Source of the DNA: Halorubrum tebenquichense DSM 14210
GTDB lineage: Archaea; Halobacteriota; Halobacteria; Halobacteriales; Haloferacaceae
DNA: 47,768 bases
Assembly: GCF_000337415.1 (NCBI RefSeq)
Contig: NZ_AOJD01000053.1
Coordinates: 1-47,768 of the forward strand
Direction of reading: 5' to 3'
Within the stretch, counting starts at the first letter, position 1, and every line of letters starts with the position of its first letter. The translations under genes were made by a program, and so were the position numbers. Below are positions 8,425-17,177 of this stretch, in pieces. The notes under the pieces are model-generated. The model searched no databases and was not told the DNA's origin. It saw nothing but the letters and a program-made list of their open reading frames with translations.

Positions 8425-9559
8425 GCTGTTGGGACTGGAGGAGCCGACGGCCGGCGAGGTCCGCTTCGACGGCACGCCGGTCTCGGAGCTGACCGGGGCG
8501 GACCGACGGGAGTTCCGTCGGCGCACGCAGCTTATCGTTCAAGACCCGAACGACGCGCTCGACCCGCGGATGACGGTGGGGGAGGCGGTCGCCGAACCCC
8601 TCCGGATCCACGGGCTCGACGACGCCGAGCGGCGGCGCGCTGTCGTCGCCGACATCCTCGAACGCGTCGGGCTGTCGGCGGACGACCTGAACCGATACCC
8701 GCACGAGTTCTCCGGCGGCGAGAAACAGCGGGTCTCGATCGCGCGGGCGCTCGTCGTCAGCCCGGACCTCATCGTCGCGGACGAGCCGACGAGCGCGCTC
8801 GACGCCCGAGTGCGGTCCGAGGTCCTCGACCTCTTGGACCGGATCCGGCGCGAGTTCGACGTCGCCCTCCTCTTTATCAGCCACGACCTCGATGTCGTCC
8901 GGCGGAGCTGTGACCGGGTGGCGGTGATGTACCTCGGCGAAATCGTCGAGCGCGGCGCGACCGAGACCGTGCTGGCGGACCCGGCCCACCCCTACACGCG
9001 GGTGTTGCTCTCCTCCGTCCCCTCCCTCGACCCGGCGGACCGAGAGCTCGGTCGGCCGCTGACCGACACCGTCCCGGACCCGAGCGACCCGCCGTCGGGC
9101 TGCCGGTTCCACCCCCGGTGTCCGGACGTGATCCCCCCGGACGACCTCTCGGTGTCCGCGACGACGTGGCGAGCGATCGCCGAGTTCAGGTTCTCCGTTC
9201 AGGCGGGAGAGCTCCCGGAGGACGCGGTCGGAGACCCCGGAACGGACGATCACGGGGACGACGCCGAGGACCCCGCGGCGGCGGTCCGACGCGCCGTCGA
9301 CCTCGGGGCCGAGCTCCCCGACCCCGACGCGGAGGCCGCAGTCGACGACGCGGCCCGGTGGCTCGCGGACGGCGACGTCGACGCCGCCGACGAAGTGCTG
9401 GCAGCGGCCTTCCCCAGCGTCTGCGAGCGCGAGACGCCGGCGGCCGTCGAGCGACCGACCGTGGACGAAGGAGAACGGCGGAAAGCCGGGAGCGTCAGCT
9501 GTCTCCGGCACAGTCGAGAGAGCGCAGAAGCGGTCCGGTCGGACGGAAACGGCGATTAG
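8405..9559 (+). pseudogene. 5'-truncated DppF-type oligopeptide ABC ATPase lacking Walker A
   Basis: The open frame gives up to 384 residues, but homology begins only at LLGLEEPTAGEV (about 8426), the segment directly after Walker A in intact DppF proteins. The Q-loop (QLIVQDP), signature SGGEKQRV, Walker B ([12 protein letters not shown]), switch His (SHD) and C-terminal cysteine region are all intact, but the roughly 60-70 N-terminal residues with the ATP-binding P-loop are gone. The few residues before the match are antisense to the permease remnant. It cannot bind ATP normally, so it is a pseudogene, or at most a non-catalytic partner if translated. Its C-terminus carries the same inserted domain as the two intact DppF proteins. 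Its stop overlaps the convergent stop at 9556. Confidence 0.85.
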
Positions 9560-10095
9560 CGGACGATCCGCACCGTCGTCTCGTCGGTCAGGCCGCGCTC
9601 CTCGGCGTTCGTCGCGTTGATCGCGGCACCGATGGTGTAGCTTCCGACGCCCGCCGGCTCCCACTCGCTGTCGGAGACCCTGAACAGCTGGTCCCACCGC
9701 TTCCGGAACTCCTTGCGTTCGCCGCGGTCGAACGAGAGCGTCCCCTCCTCGTCCGGCGGGTCTCGGATCGGGACCTCCGCGGCCTCGACGTTGCCGTCGA
9801 CGGTCCACTCCCAGAGGAGCGGAGAAACGGTCGGGACCGATATCGGCACCGGCAGGCGGTTGCGGAGGGTCACGCGGAACGGGACCGGCTCGCCGACCTC
9901 GTACTCGTCGTCGGACGTCTCCACGGACACCGAGACCGGGAGGTGCCGGAACCGCCGAGGGATCAGGAGGTCGCTCAGCGTCGACGACGGGACGGACCGG
10001 AGCGCCTGAAGCTTGGTCTGTCGCTCTTTCTCCGACGGCGCGTGGGCCTCCTCGTCGTCGCGGTGGAGGGCGTTCGACTCGTAGATCCGACGCAT
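9556..10095 (-). CDS. Conserved haloarchaeal protein with a BsuPI/Ig-like beta domain
   Basis: A 179-residue soluble protein with no signal peptide. The N-terminal 50 residues are charged and helical. Residues about 52-178 are beta-rich and read like a small Ig-type or BsuPI-type domain: VSVSVETSDDEYEVGEPVPFRVTL, then SYTIGAAINAT, then TTVRIVR. Function unknown. The start is the ATG at 10095 (MRRIYESNA); an ATG further upstream adds an unlikely leader. It sits between the broken ATPase and the intact dppF, converging with the former (stops overlap by three to four bases). Confidence 0.7.
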   Translation of the reverse strand: MRRIYESNALHRDDEEAHAPSEKERQTKLQALRSVPSSTLSDLLIPRRFRHLPVSVSVETSDDEYEVGEPVPFRVTLRNRLPVPISVPTVSPLLWEWTVDGNVEAAEVPIRDPPDEEGTLSFDRGERKEFRKRWDQLFRVSDSEWEPAGVGSYTIGAAINATNAEERGLTDETTVRIVR

Positions 10096-10181
10096 TGGCG
10101 GCGTTACGGGGAGCGAGGGATAAAGGGTTACGCAGGAGGGCACTCGGCGCGGCCGAGTCCGATCGAGGGCCGCGGTCTCGA

Positions 10182-11510
10182 CTACGCCGCGTTACCGAAG
10201 GTCTCCCGCTCGGAGTCGAACCGGTCGTCGAACCGGAGACACGAGATGTGGTGGTCGTCGCTCACCCCGTACGTGCCCGGCTCGTGCGTCGAGCAGGGCG
10301 TGGTGAACGCGTCGTCCAGGGTCGTCGCCGCCGCCGACAGCTGCTCGTCGGCGAGCAGGTCGATCGCCTCCGAGACCGCGGCCTCCGCGTCGTCGTCGGA
10401 GAGCCGATCCGGGAGGTCGAACTCGGTGCGGACCATCCGGCCGAGCTCCTCGCGCGACGCGTCCGTCGGGTCGAGCCGCGACCCCTCGGTGTCGCTCTCG
10501 AGCTCCGCCGTCACCGACCCGACCGAGTCCGCCTCCCGGGTCCGGAGCTTCAGGTCCATGACCGACCGCCACGCCTCCTGCGAGAGGTCGTAGTCGGCGT
10601 CGCGGATCACCTTCGGACACCGGGTGTGGAACCGGCAGCCGGAGGGGGGGTCGAGCGGGGACGGAACGGTCCCGGACAGGAAGATCTGCTCGCCCTCCCA
10701 CAGCGGGTCCGGCTCGGGGATCGCCGAGAGGAGCGCCTCCGAGTACGGGTGGTAGGGCGGTTCGAACACCTCCTCCGTCGGCGCGATCTCCGCGATCTCG
10801 CCGAGGTACATCACCGCGATCCGGTCGGAGATGTGCTCGACGACGCTGAGGTCGTGCGCGATGAACACGTACGAGAGGCCGAACTCCTCTTGTAGGTTCT
10901 CCATGAGGTTGAGGATCTGCGCCTGAACGCTCACGTCGAGCGCGGACACCGGCTCGTCGCAGACGATCACCTCTGGGTCGACGGCGAGCGCGCGGGCGAT
11001 CCCGATCCGCTGGCGCTGGCCCCCGGAGAACTCGTGCGGGTAGCGGTTCGCGTGGCTCGGGTTCAGGCCGACGGTCTCCAGCAGCTCGTAGATCCGTTCC
11101 TGCCGCTCCTCGCCGCTCGCGATGTCGTGAATGTCGAGCGGCTCACCGATGATGTCGCCGACCGTCAGCCGGGGGTTCAGACTGGAGAACGGGTCCTGGA
11201 AGATGTACTGGACGTCTTTCCGGAGGTTGCGGAGGTCGGAGCTGGACAGCTCCGTGATGTCCTCGCCCTTGTAGTAGACGGAGCCGCCCGTCGGTTCGAC
11301 CAGACGGAGCATGCTCCGGCCGAGCGTCGTCTTCCCGCACCCGGACTCGCCGACGACGCCGAGCGTCTCGCCCTCGTGGAGTTCGAGGTCGACGCCGTCG
11401 ACCGCCTTCACCCACTGCGACCGGCCGAGGAGCTTGTCGACGAACCCGCCGGTCGAGTCGTAGTACTTCTCTAACCCCTCGACGCGGAGGATCGGTTCGG
11501 CGCTACTCAT
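10182..11510 (-). CDS. dppF: Oligopeptide ABC transporter ATPase, DppF type (operon 1)
   Basis: A 442-residue cytoplasmic ATPase, last gene of the minus-strand transporter operon. Walker A (GESGCGKTT, 54-62), Q-loop (QDP, 105-107), signature FSGGQRQR (161-168), Walker B with DEP (185-187) and switch His219 are all present. The C-terminal oligo_HPY motif starts with Cys292 and Cys298, but the next cysteines are at 406 and 424: about 107 helical residues are inserted where related proteins have about six. The ATG at 11510 overlaps the end of the DppD gene by eight bases. It pairs with DppD to power import; peptides are the likely substrate from family membership. Confidence 0.93.
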   Translation of the reverse strand: MSSAEPILRVEGLEKYYDSTGGFVDKLLGRSQWVKAVDGVDLELHEGETLGVVGESGCGKTTLGRSMLRLVEPTGGSVYYKGEDITELSSSDLRNLRKDVQYIFQDPFSSLNPRLTVGDIIGEPLDIHDIASGEERQERIYELLETVGLNPSHANRYPHEFSGGQRQRIGIARALAVDPEVIVCDEPVSALDVSVQAQILNLMENLQEEFGLSYVFIAHDLSVVEHISDRIAVMYLGEIAEIAPTEEVFEPPYHPYSEALLSAIPEPDPLWEGEQIFLSGTVPSPLDPPSGCRFHTRCPKVIRDADYDLSQEAWRSVMDLKLRTREADSVGSVTAELESDTEGSRLDPTDASREELGRMVRTEFDLPDRLSDDDAEAAVSEAIDLLADEQLSAAATTLDDAFTTPCSTHEPGTYGVSDDHHISCLRFDDRFDSERETFGNAA

Positions 11511-12579
11511 CGCGATCACCCTCGACGTACCCCGCGGCCGCGCCGTCCGCCGACCCGGTCGTCTCGACGGAGTACGTGAGTCCCTGCGAGAGCCCCTCCG
11601 TGTACTCGAGACAGGCCGCGGCGTGTTCCGTGTCGAGCGTCGCCTCCGCTCCCGACTCCACGTCGGTGAGCGGCGGCTCCTTGCGCGTACACTTCTCCTC
11701 GGCGAACGGACAGCGCGGGTGGAAGCTACATCCGGAGGGAAGCTCGACGAGGTCGGGCATCACGCCCGGGATCGTCTGGAGCCGCTCCCGCTTGTCGTTG
11801 ACGCGGGGGATCGAGCTCATGAGCCCGACCGTGTACGGGTGTTTCGGGTCGTAGTACAGCTCCTCGACGGGAGCCTTCTCGACGGGTTTCCCGGCGTACA
11901 TCACCATGACGCGGTCGCACACCTCGGCGATGACGCCGAGGTCGTGGGTGATGAGCTGGATCGCCGTGTCGAACTCGTCGGCCAGCTCCCTGAGCTCGTC
12001 CAAGATCTGCGCCTCGATGGTCACGTCGAGCGCGGTCGTCGGCTCGTCCGCGACGATCAGGTCGGGGTCACACGACAGGGCCATCGCGATGATCGCCCGC
12101 TGTTGCATCCCGCCGGAGAACTCGTGCGGGTAGTCGGAGAACCGCTCTTCGGCCTCCGGGATGCCGACGCGGTCGAGCAGCTGGATCGTTCGCGCCTTCG
12201 CCTCCTCGGACGAGTAGTCGAGGTGGTGTTCGATCGCCTCCGCGATCTGGCCGCCCACCGTGTACACCGGGTTGAGCGCCGTCTGCGCGTCCTGGAAGAT
12301 CATCGAGATCTCGTCGCCGCGGATCGAGCGGATCTCCGACTCGGACATCTCCAGTAGGTTCTCGCCTTTGAACAGGATCTCGCCGCTCTCGATCTGGCCC
12401 GGACTGTCGATCAGCCGCAGCACGGAGAGCGCCGTGACGCTTTTGCCCGCGCCGCTCTCGCCGACCACGCCGAACTTCTCGCCGCGCTCGATGCGGTACG
12501 AGAGGTCGTCGACGGCGGTCACCACGCCCTCCTGAGTGTAGAAACGGACGGTGAGGTCCTTCACTTCCAGCAGCGCCAT
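11503..12579 (-). CDS. dppD: Oligopeptide ABC transporter ATPase, DppD type (operon 1)
   Basis: A 358-residue ATPase with Walker A GESGAGKS (40-47), signature [10 protein letters not shown], Walker [13 protein letters not shown] and switch His in THD. The C-terminal oligo_HPY region has normal cysteine spacing ([14 protein letters not shown], later AACLEY), which in bacterial DppD-type proteins can hold a [4Fe-4S] cluster. Its ATG shares one base with the stop of the upstream permease (TGATG). It forms the nucleotide-binding heterodimer with DppF below it in the operon. Confidence 0.93.
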   Translation of the reverse strand: MALLEVKDLTVRFYTQEGVVTAVDDLSYRIERGEKFGVVGESGAGKSVTALSVLRLIDSPGQIESGEILFKGENLLEMSESEIRSIRGDEISMIFQDAQTALNPVYTVGGQIAEAIEHHLDYSSEEAKARTIQLLDRVGIPEAEERFSDYPHEFSGGMQQRAIIAMALSCDPDLIVADEPTTALDVTIEAQILDELRELADEFDTAIQLITHDLGVIAEVCDRVMVMYAGKPVEKAPVEELYYDPKHPYTVGLMSSIPRVNDKRERLQTIPGVMPDLVELPSGCSFHPRCPFAEEKCTRKEPPLTDVESGAEATLDTEHAAACLEYTEGLSQGLTYSVETTGSADGAAAGYVEGDRDE

Positions 12580-13631
12580 CAGTCCTCACCCCCGCGGCCG
12601 ACACCCGTCTGCTGTGCGTCCAGTGCGTCGTTGATACCGTCGCCGATCATGTTCATTGACATCACGAAGATGAAGATCGCCCCACCGGGGTACACGGTCG
12701 CCCACCAGGGGATCTGACCGCCCGGCCCCTGAATGAGCGTCGACCGCGTGGCGTTCAGCATGGTGCCCCACTCGGCCGAACTGGGGTCTAACCCGAGTCC
12801 GAGGAAGCCGAGCGCGGCGACGCCGATGACGACGCTCCCGATGTTGAGCGACGCCAGCACGATGAGCGGCGGCATCGCGTTGGGAGCGATGTGTCTGAAG
12901 ACGACCGAACGGTCGCGCGCGCCGAGCGCCTTCGCCGCCATCACGTACTCGTTTTCCTTGATCTTCAGCACTTCCCCTCTCACCAGGCGGCCGTACCCGG
13001 CCCAGCCGAAGAGGCTGAACGCCAAGACGAGCTGCCAGTAGCCGCCGCCGAGGATGGCGACGATGATGAGCGCCAGGATGAGCCCGGGGAACGCGAAGAT
13101 GGTGTCGACGATCCGCATCATCAGCTCGTCGACGTTGCCGCCGTAGTAGCCCGAGATGGAGCCGTAGATCAGGCCGAACGACGCCGTGAGTCCGACGACG
13201 ATGAAGCCGATCGAGAGGCTGTACCGGCCGCCGACGAGGAGCCGCGAGAACAGGTCGCGGCCGGAGCCGTCGACGCCCATCGGGTACTGCCACGAGGGCG
13301 GGTCGTACACCTCGACGCTCGGGTCGACGCCGAGATACAGGATCGTCGTCGGGTCGTACGGGGCCAGCGAGAACGGCTGGACGACGACGCCGAACACCTC
13401 GATGGGACGCGCGAACAGCGCCGCCAACGACATCAGAACGACGATGACGAGCGCGCCCATCGCGGAGCGGTTCCGCTTGAACTTCCGGAGGCCGCGCCGC
13501 CAGCGACCGACGGTCTCGCCGCTCGATTCGTCGGTCCAGTCGGACATCGGTTCTCTGTCTCTGACGCGGTCCGAATCGAATCCCGAGATGCGGATCCGGC
13601 CGCGTTCGTCGTGAGTTTGTCGGTCAGTCAT
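12579..13631 (-). CDS. dppC: Oligopeptide ABC transporter permease, DppC type (operon 1)
   Basis: A 350-residue inner-membrane permease. A hydrophilic N-terminus (about 55 residues) precedes the first helix (about 59-78), an extracellular loop, and five further helices. The ATPase-coupling EAA loop is visible as YVMAAKALGARDRSVVFRHIAPN. The C-terminus has the usual GDGINDALD. The ATG at 13631 overlaps the dppB stop by eight bases (ATGACTGA), and a second ATG lies 28 codons in. Operon position and overlaps indicate coordinated translation with dppB and dppD. Confidence 0.92.
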   Translation of the reverse strand: MTDRQTHDERGRIRISGFDSDRVRDREPMSDWTDESSGETVGRWRRGLRKFKRNRSAMGALVIVVLMSLAALFARPIEVFGVVVQPFSLAPYDPTTILYLGVDPSVEVYDPPSWQYPMGVDGSGRDLFSRLLVGGRYSLSIGFIVVGLTASFGLIYGSISGYYGGNVDELMMRIVDTIFAFPGLILALIIVAILGGGYWQLVLAFSLFGWAGYGRLVRGEVLKIKENEYVMAAKALGARDRSVVFRHIAPNAMPPLIVLASLNIGSVVIGVAALGFLGLGLDPSSAEWGTMLNATRSTLIQGPGGQIPWWATVYPGGAIFIFVMSMNMIGDGINDALDAQQTGVGRGGED

Positions 13632-14580
13632 ATCGGATCCTCGGGTCGAGCGCCGCGTACACGATGTCGGCGACGAGGTTCGCGAGAATGACGAAGAACC
13701 CGGTGAACAGGGTGATCGCCATGACGACGTTGATCTCTCGCTGATTGATGGCGTCGATGAACTCCCGTCCGAGCCCCGGCCAGTTGAACACGACCTCCAC
13801 GACGACCGAGCCGGCCACGATAGAGGCCGTGAGCGTCGCCGCGAGCGTGACGACCGAGATCAGGGAGTTCCGCAGCACGTGTTTGAGTATCACCGTGCGC
13901 TCGGGGAGCCCCTTCGCGCGCGCGGCGGTGACGTACTCCTTGTTCAGTTCCTCCGTCATCGACGTCCGCATCACGCGCATGATGCTCGCCGCCGAGGCGG
14001 TCCCGATGGTGATCCCCGGGAGGATGAGATACCGCAGCATCTCCGGGGAGATGAGCGACGATCTCGACGGCGCTAACACCGGGAAGAGACCCAGATACAG
14101 CGAGAATATCAGGATCAACATCAGGCCGAGCCAGAAGTTCGGGATCGAGATCCCGGACAGCGCGAGGAAGCGGCTGACGGTGTCGCCGAGCTGGTCCTTG
14201 TTGACCGCCGCGTAGACCCCCGCCGGGATGGCGATGATGAGCGCGAACGCCCAGCCGAAGAGACCGAGCGCGACGGTCTCGGGGAGCCGGGTCCACACGA
14301 TGTCGGAGACCTCGCGCCCCGTCTGGAGCTCCTGGCCGAAGTCGCCGACGAGCACGTTCGAGATCCAGTCCAGGTACTGCTCCCAGACGGGACCCGAGAG
14401 TCCCCAGCGTTCGCGGAGCGCGGCCTCTTCGGCCGCCGTCACGTCCGGGTTCAATGCGACGAGTTGGGTGACCGGGTCGCCGGGAGTCAGGTGGAACATC
14501 CCGAAGGTGATCACCGACACCCCGAACATGATCGGGATTATTGATAGCGTTCGCTTCAGTATGAAACGTTGGAGGCTCAT
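13624..14580 (-). CDS. dppB: Oligopeptide ABC transporter permease, DppB type (operon 1)
   Basis: A 318-residue permease of the DppB/OppB family with six predicted helices, an N-terminal helix (about 10-28) followed by HLTPGDPVTQL, the EAA-type coupling loop EYVTAARAKGLPERTVILKHVLRN, and the family C-terminus VYAALDPRIRYD. It forms the membrane channel with DppC. It lies 85 bp downstream of the substrate-binding protein gene, the only sizeable gap in the operon. Confidence 0.93.
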   Translation of the reverse strand: MSLQRFILKRTLSIIPIMFGVSVITFGMFHLTPGDPVTQLVALNPDVTAAEEAALRERWGLSGPVWEQYLDWISNVLVGDFGQELQTGREVSDIVWTRLPETVALGLFGWAFALIIAIPAGVYAAVNKDQLGDTVSRFLALSGISIPNFWLGLMLILIFSLYLGLFPVLAPSRSSLISPEMLRYLILPGITIGTASAASIMRVMRTSMTEELNKEYVTAARAKGLPERTVILKHVLRNSLISVVTLAATLTASIVAGSVVVEVVFNWPGLGREFIDAINQREINVVMAITLFTGFFVILANLVADIVYAALDPRIRYD

Positions 14581-14665
14581 CGTTGCGTGGTTACCGTGGT
14601 GGGTTCAGCTGTCAGTAGATGTAATGCGGTCATTCGTGTGATCGAAACGGGGCGTTCGCGGAGCG

Positions 14666-16639
14666 TCAGTTGTCCGCGGCGACCTGTTCAAGCAGCTCTT
14701 CGGCGCGCTCGACGCTGTACTCGTTCATCGGTCGGAGCTCCTCCTCCAGAGCCTCGGCGTCGGCGGTCCCGCTCCCCTGCGCCAGCTGCGGGATCGGGGT
14801 CCAGGCCGGTCGGCCGTAGCCGCTGAACACGTTCTCGACGATCCGCTCGCGGGGGATCAGGTGGTTGATCGCCTGCCGGAGCCGGGCGTCGTCGAACGGG
14901 GCGACGTTGACCGGGTACTGGATGTACTCGTAGCCGCCCGTCTCGACGCTGTAGACCAGGAACTCCTCCGAGGAGTCGAAGTCGTCGAGCGTCGACGTGT
15001 TGATCCCGTACGTGGAGTCGATCTCGCCGTTCTGAAGCGCACCGGACCGGGTGGAGTCGTCGGGGACGATCTCGACCTCGAACCCGTCGAGGACCGGCCC
15101 GTCGGGGAAGTCGCTGGAGCCGTCGAACCAGCTGAACGCCTCGCTGACGCCCTTCTGTTCGGTCCAGTAGTTGTCGAACTTCGTGACCTCGTAGTACTGG
15201 GCGTCCTCGAACTCGGAGAACTCGTAGGGGCCCGTCCCGATCGGGGTGTTACCCTCGCGCGGGTCGATGTTGCCCTTCTCGACCTCCTCGATCTGCGTGG
15301 CGTTGAGGATGAGCGGCGAGGGGAGCTCGCGTTCGGCCTCGGCGTCGGCGACCTGCGCGTACAGGTCGACCGTGTACTCGTCCACCTGGACCGCGGCCAG
15401 CAGCGAGTCGAACGTCTGTGCGGAGATGTCCGAGTTCTCGACGTACTCGAAGGTCGCGACCACGTCCTCCGCGGTGAGCTCGTCGCCGTTGTGGAACTCG
15501 ACGCCTTCCTGGAGGTTGTACCGGTACTGCATCCCGTAGGTGCCGTCCTCGATCGCCTCGGTGGCGTCGTCGGGGAGCAGGACGCGGACCTCGTCGTCCT
15601 CGGCGGGGTTGTCATCCGGGTGCGGGACGACGACCTGCTCGTCCGTGTCTGTCGCGCCCTCCTCGGTGGTGCCGACCGTCGACATGTAGTCCGCGTACGC
15701 GGTCCGGTCGATGTCGTTCGTGTCGCGCAGTTCGTAGCTCTCGGCGAGCCACGGGTAGACGTTACCCTGCGCGTCGTTTACCGTCAGCCCCTCGAAGATG
15801 AACCCCTGCGCCAGCGTCGAGGTCGTGTCGGTGCTGTGCGGGGGGTCGAACGACTCGATGTTCGCGCCCACCGCGAGCGACAGCGTGCCGCCCTCGGAGA
15901 GGTCCGAGAGGTCGGAGTCGCCCGCGGTGTTCTCGCGGTCGACCCACATGATCTGCTCGTCCTGCGGCGCGAACATGTTGTAGCTGTACATCCCCTCCTG
16001 GAACGGCCACATCTCGAACCCGTGGAGGTCCGTGTTCGAGACCGAGGTGGCGAGGTTGAAGTGGGTGATCGAGCTGTACCGGTTGTCCGCGAGGTAGTTC
16101 CAGACCTCGTCGTACCGCTCTCCGCGGAGTTCGGCGTCCGCGGCGACGTCGACGCCGTACCGCGCGGAGTCCATCAGGTCGTCCAGCTCGGAGTCGTTGA
16201 TCCCGTTGAGGTTACAACACTGGCCGACGTTGTCGGAGTGGTGGAGCGCGTTACAGAAGCTTCCGGGGTTGAACGTCCCGGAGAGGCCGATACACGGGAC
16301 GTACCCGTTGTTCTGGTATTCGGGGTCGAGGACGCGGCCGACGTACGTGTTCCACTCGTACGTCTCGACGGTCGTGTTGAAGTAGCCGGTCTGCTCCATC
16401 GACTCGGCGATGAGCTCGACCATCTGAAGCCGGTCGCTGTTGTCGGCGTTGACTTCGAGCTGAACGTCGAGGGGGAAGAGCTCTCCGTCGCCGCCGTCCC
16501 CGCCATCGCCACCGTCGCCGCCGTCGGATTGGCCGCCACACCCGGCCAGGCTGGCTGCGCCGGCCGCCCCGATGGTGGCGATAACGTTACGTCGATTTAT
16601 GTTTTGTTTGGAATCGGATGCGTTGTGCCGACTTGGCAT
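14666..16639 (-). CDS. dppA: Circularly permuted oligopeptide-binding lipoprotein (SBP_bac_5 family, operon 1)
   Basis: A 657-residue extracellular solute-binding protein. It has a Tat signal (Arg16-Arg17) and lipobox LAGC with Cys34, then a Gly/Asp linker to about residue 52. Residues 54-215 correspond to the C-terminal third of normal DppA: LDVQLEVNADNSDRLQMVEL, then TVETYEWNTYVGRV (like TYEWGEYL in E. coli DppA), NPGSFCNALHHSDN and LHGFEMWPF. After a linker (216-250), residues 251-657 are the normal N-terminal two thirds: GTLSLAVGANIESFDPPHST, LQEGVEFHNGDELTAEDV, GTGPYEFSEF, RLRQAINHLI, ending at ERAEELLEQVAADN. In standard proteins that end runs straight into the segment found here at residue 54, so the fold looks complete but circularly permuted. 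Four cysteines (116, 129, 141, 142) fall near the disulfide region of DppA. The ATG is 26 nt from a TATA box. Confidence 0.9.
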   Translation of the reverse strand: MPSRHNASDSKQNINRRNVIATIGAAGAASLAGCGGQSDGGDGGDGGDGGDGELFPLDVQLEVNADNSDRLQMVELIAESMEQTGYFNTTVETYEWNTYVGRVLDPEYQNNGYVPCIGLSGTFNPGSFCNALHHSDNVGQCCNLNGINDSELDDLMDSARYGVDVAADAELRGERYDEVWNYLADNRYSSITHFNLATSVSNTDLHGFEMWPFQEGMYSYNMFAPQDEQIMWVDRENTAGDSDLSDLSEGGTLSLAVGANIESFDPPHSTDTTSTLAQGFIFEGLTVNDAQGNVYPWLAESYELRDTNDIDRTAYADYMSTVGTTEEGATDTDEQVVVPHPDDNPAEDDEVRVLLPDDATEAIEDGTYGMQYRYNLQEGVEFHNGDELTAEDVVATFEYVENSDISAQTFDSLLAAVQVDEYTVDLYAQVADAEAERELPSPLILNATQIEEVEKGNIDPREGNTPIGTGPYEFSEFEDAQYYEVTKFDNYWTEQKGVSEAFSWFDGSSDFPDGPVLDGFEVEIVPDDSTRSGALQNGEIDSTYGINTSTLDDFDSSEEFLVYSVETGGYEYIQYPVNVAPFDDARLRQAINHLIPRERIVENVFSGYGRPAWTPIPQLAQGSGTADAEALEEELRPMNEYSVERAEELLEQVAADN

Positions 16640-17174
16640 ACCACATCGTACAACCGATTACTATAATATGTTACGATACGCCGAGAGAGTACGTTTGGAA
16701 GGCATTATTGGACAAAGTGTAATTTATCTACGCACTTGTAGCTCAAAATACAAATATTTGCGACTACAGAGCAACAATAAAGTGTGAATAATCATTATAG
16801 AACAAGGACTCGTCCGCCCTCAGAGAGCGGAAACCCCGGAATAGATCGCCATCGATCCGTGATCGTGACAGTTCTTCGAACTGACGGCGGATCAGTGTCA
16901 GACATAGATCATACGTGCTCGGCGGTGTAGGTGGTCATCGTGATCCCGGATCAGCGTCCGAGACCGAGTCCGGTGTCGTCGGGCGGTGACCGACGTCGCG
17001 GGGTGCCGGCTTCCCGGTCCGGTGTGATATCGACTCGATCGGAGCGGTCGTCCCGAAGCGGAGCCCGACGGACAAGAAGGAGCAAAAAATTCCGCATGAC
17101 GGCGGAACCCCACGTCCGGTCACGACATGTGAGTCGGGCTGAACTTTTTTGTATGCTCATTCATACCTTCTGGT
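16640..17174. promoter_or_regulatory. Divergent control region between the two transporter operons (535 bp)
   Basis: No gene is seen. The left part (16640-16800) is much richer in A+T than the window and holds the dppA1 TATA box plus an ATAAT-C-ATTAT palindrome (16788-16798) that could be a second TATA/operator. The right part has a CAGTTC-TTC-GAACTG hairpin or palindrome (16869-16883) and the repeats before dppA2. The arrangement would allow joint regulation of both operons. Confidence 0.65.
16660..16669 (-). promoter_or_regulatory. TATA box of dppA1
   Basis: An A+T-rich element (minus strand atattatagt) lies with its centre 26 nt before the dppA1 ATG at 16639, so transcription should begin at or within a few bases of the start codon (leaderless mRNA). 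Confidence 0.6.
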
Positions 17175-17177
17175 ATG
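17145..17177 (+). promoter_or_regulatory. dppA2 promoter with nested inverted repeats over the start codon
   Basis: A T-rich TATA-like element (17145-17152) lies about 27 nt before the ATG at 17175. Between them are GTATG (17151-17155), CATACC (17162-17167) and GGTATG (17172-17177). The middle element can pair with either the left or the right one, and the right arm contains the ATG. This could be a repressor operator or a start-codon hairpin. Confidence 0.5.

Noticed and set aside
14861-16666. 601-residue plus-strand open frame
   Set aside because: Antisense shadow of dppA1, with Val/Leu/Arg-rich composition and no motif.
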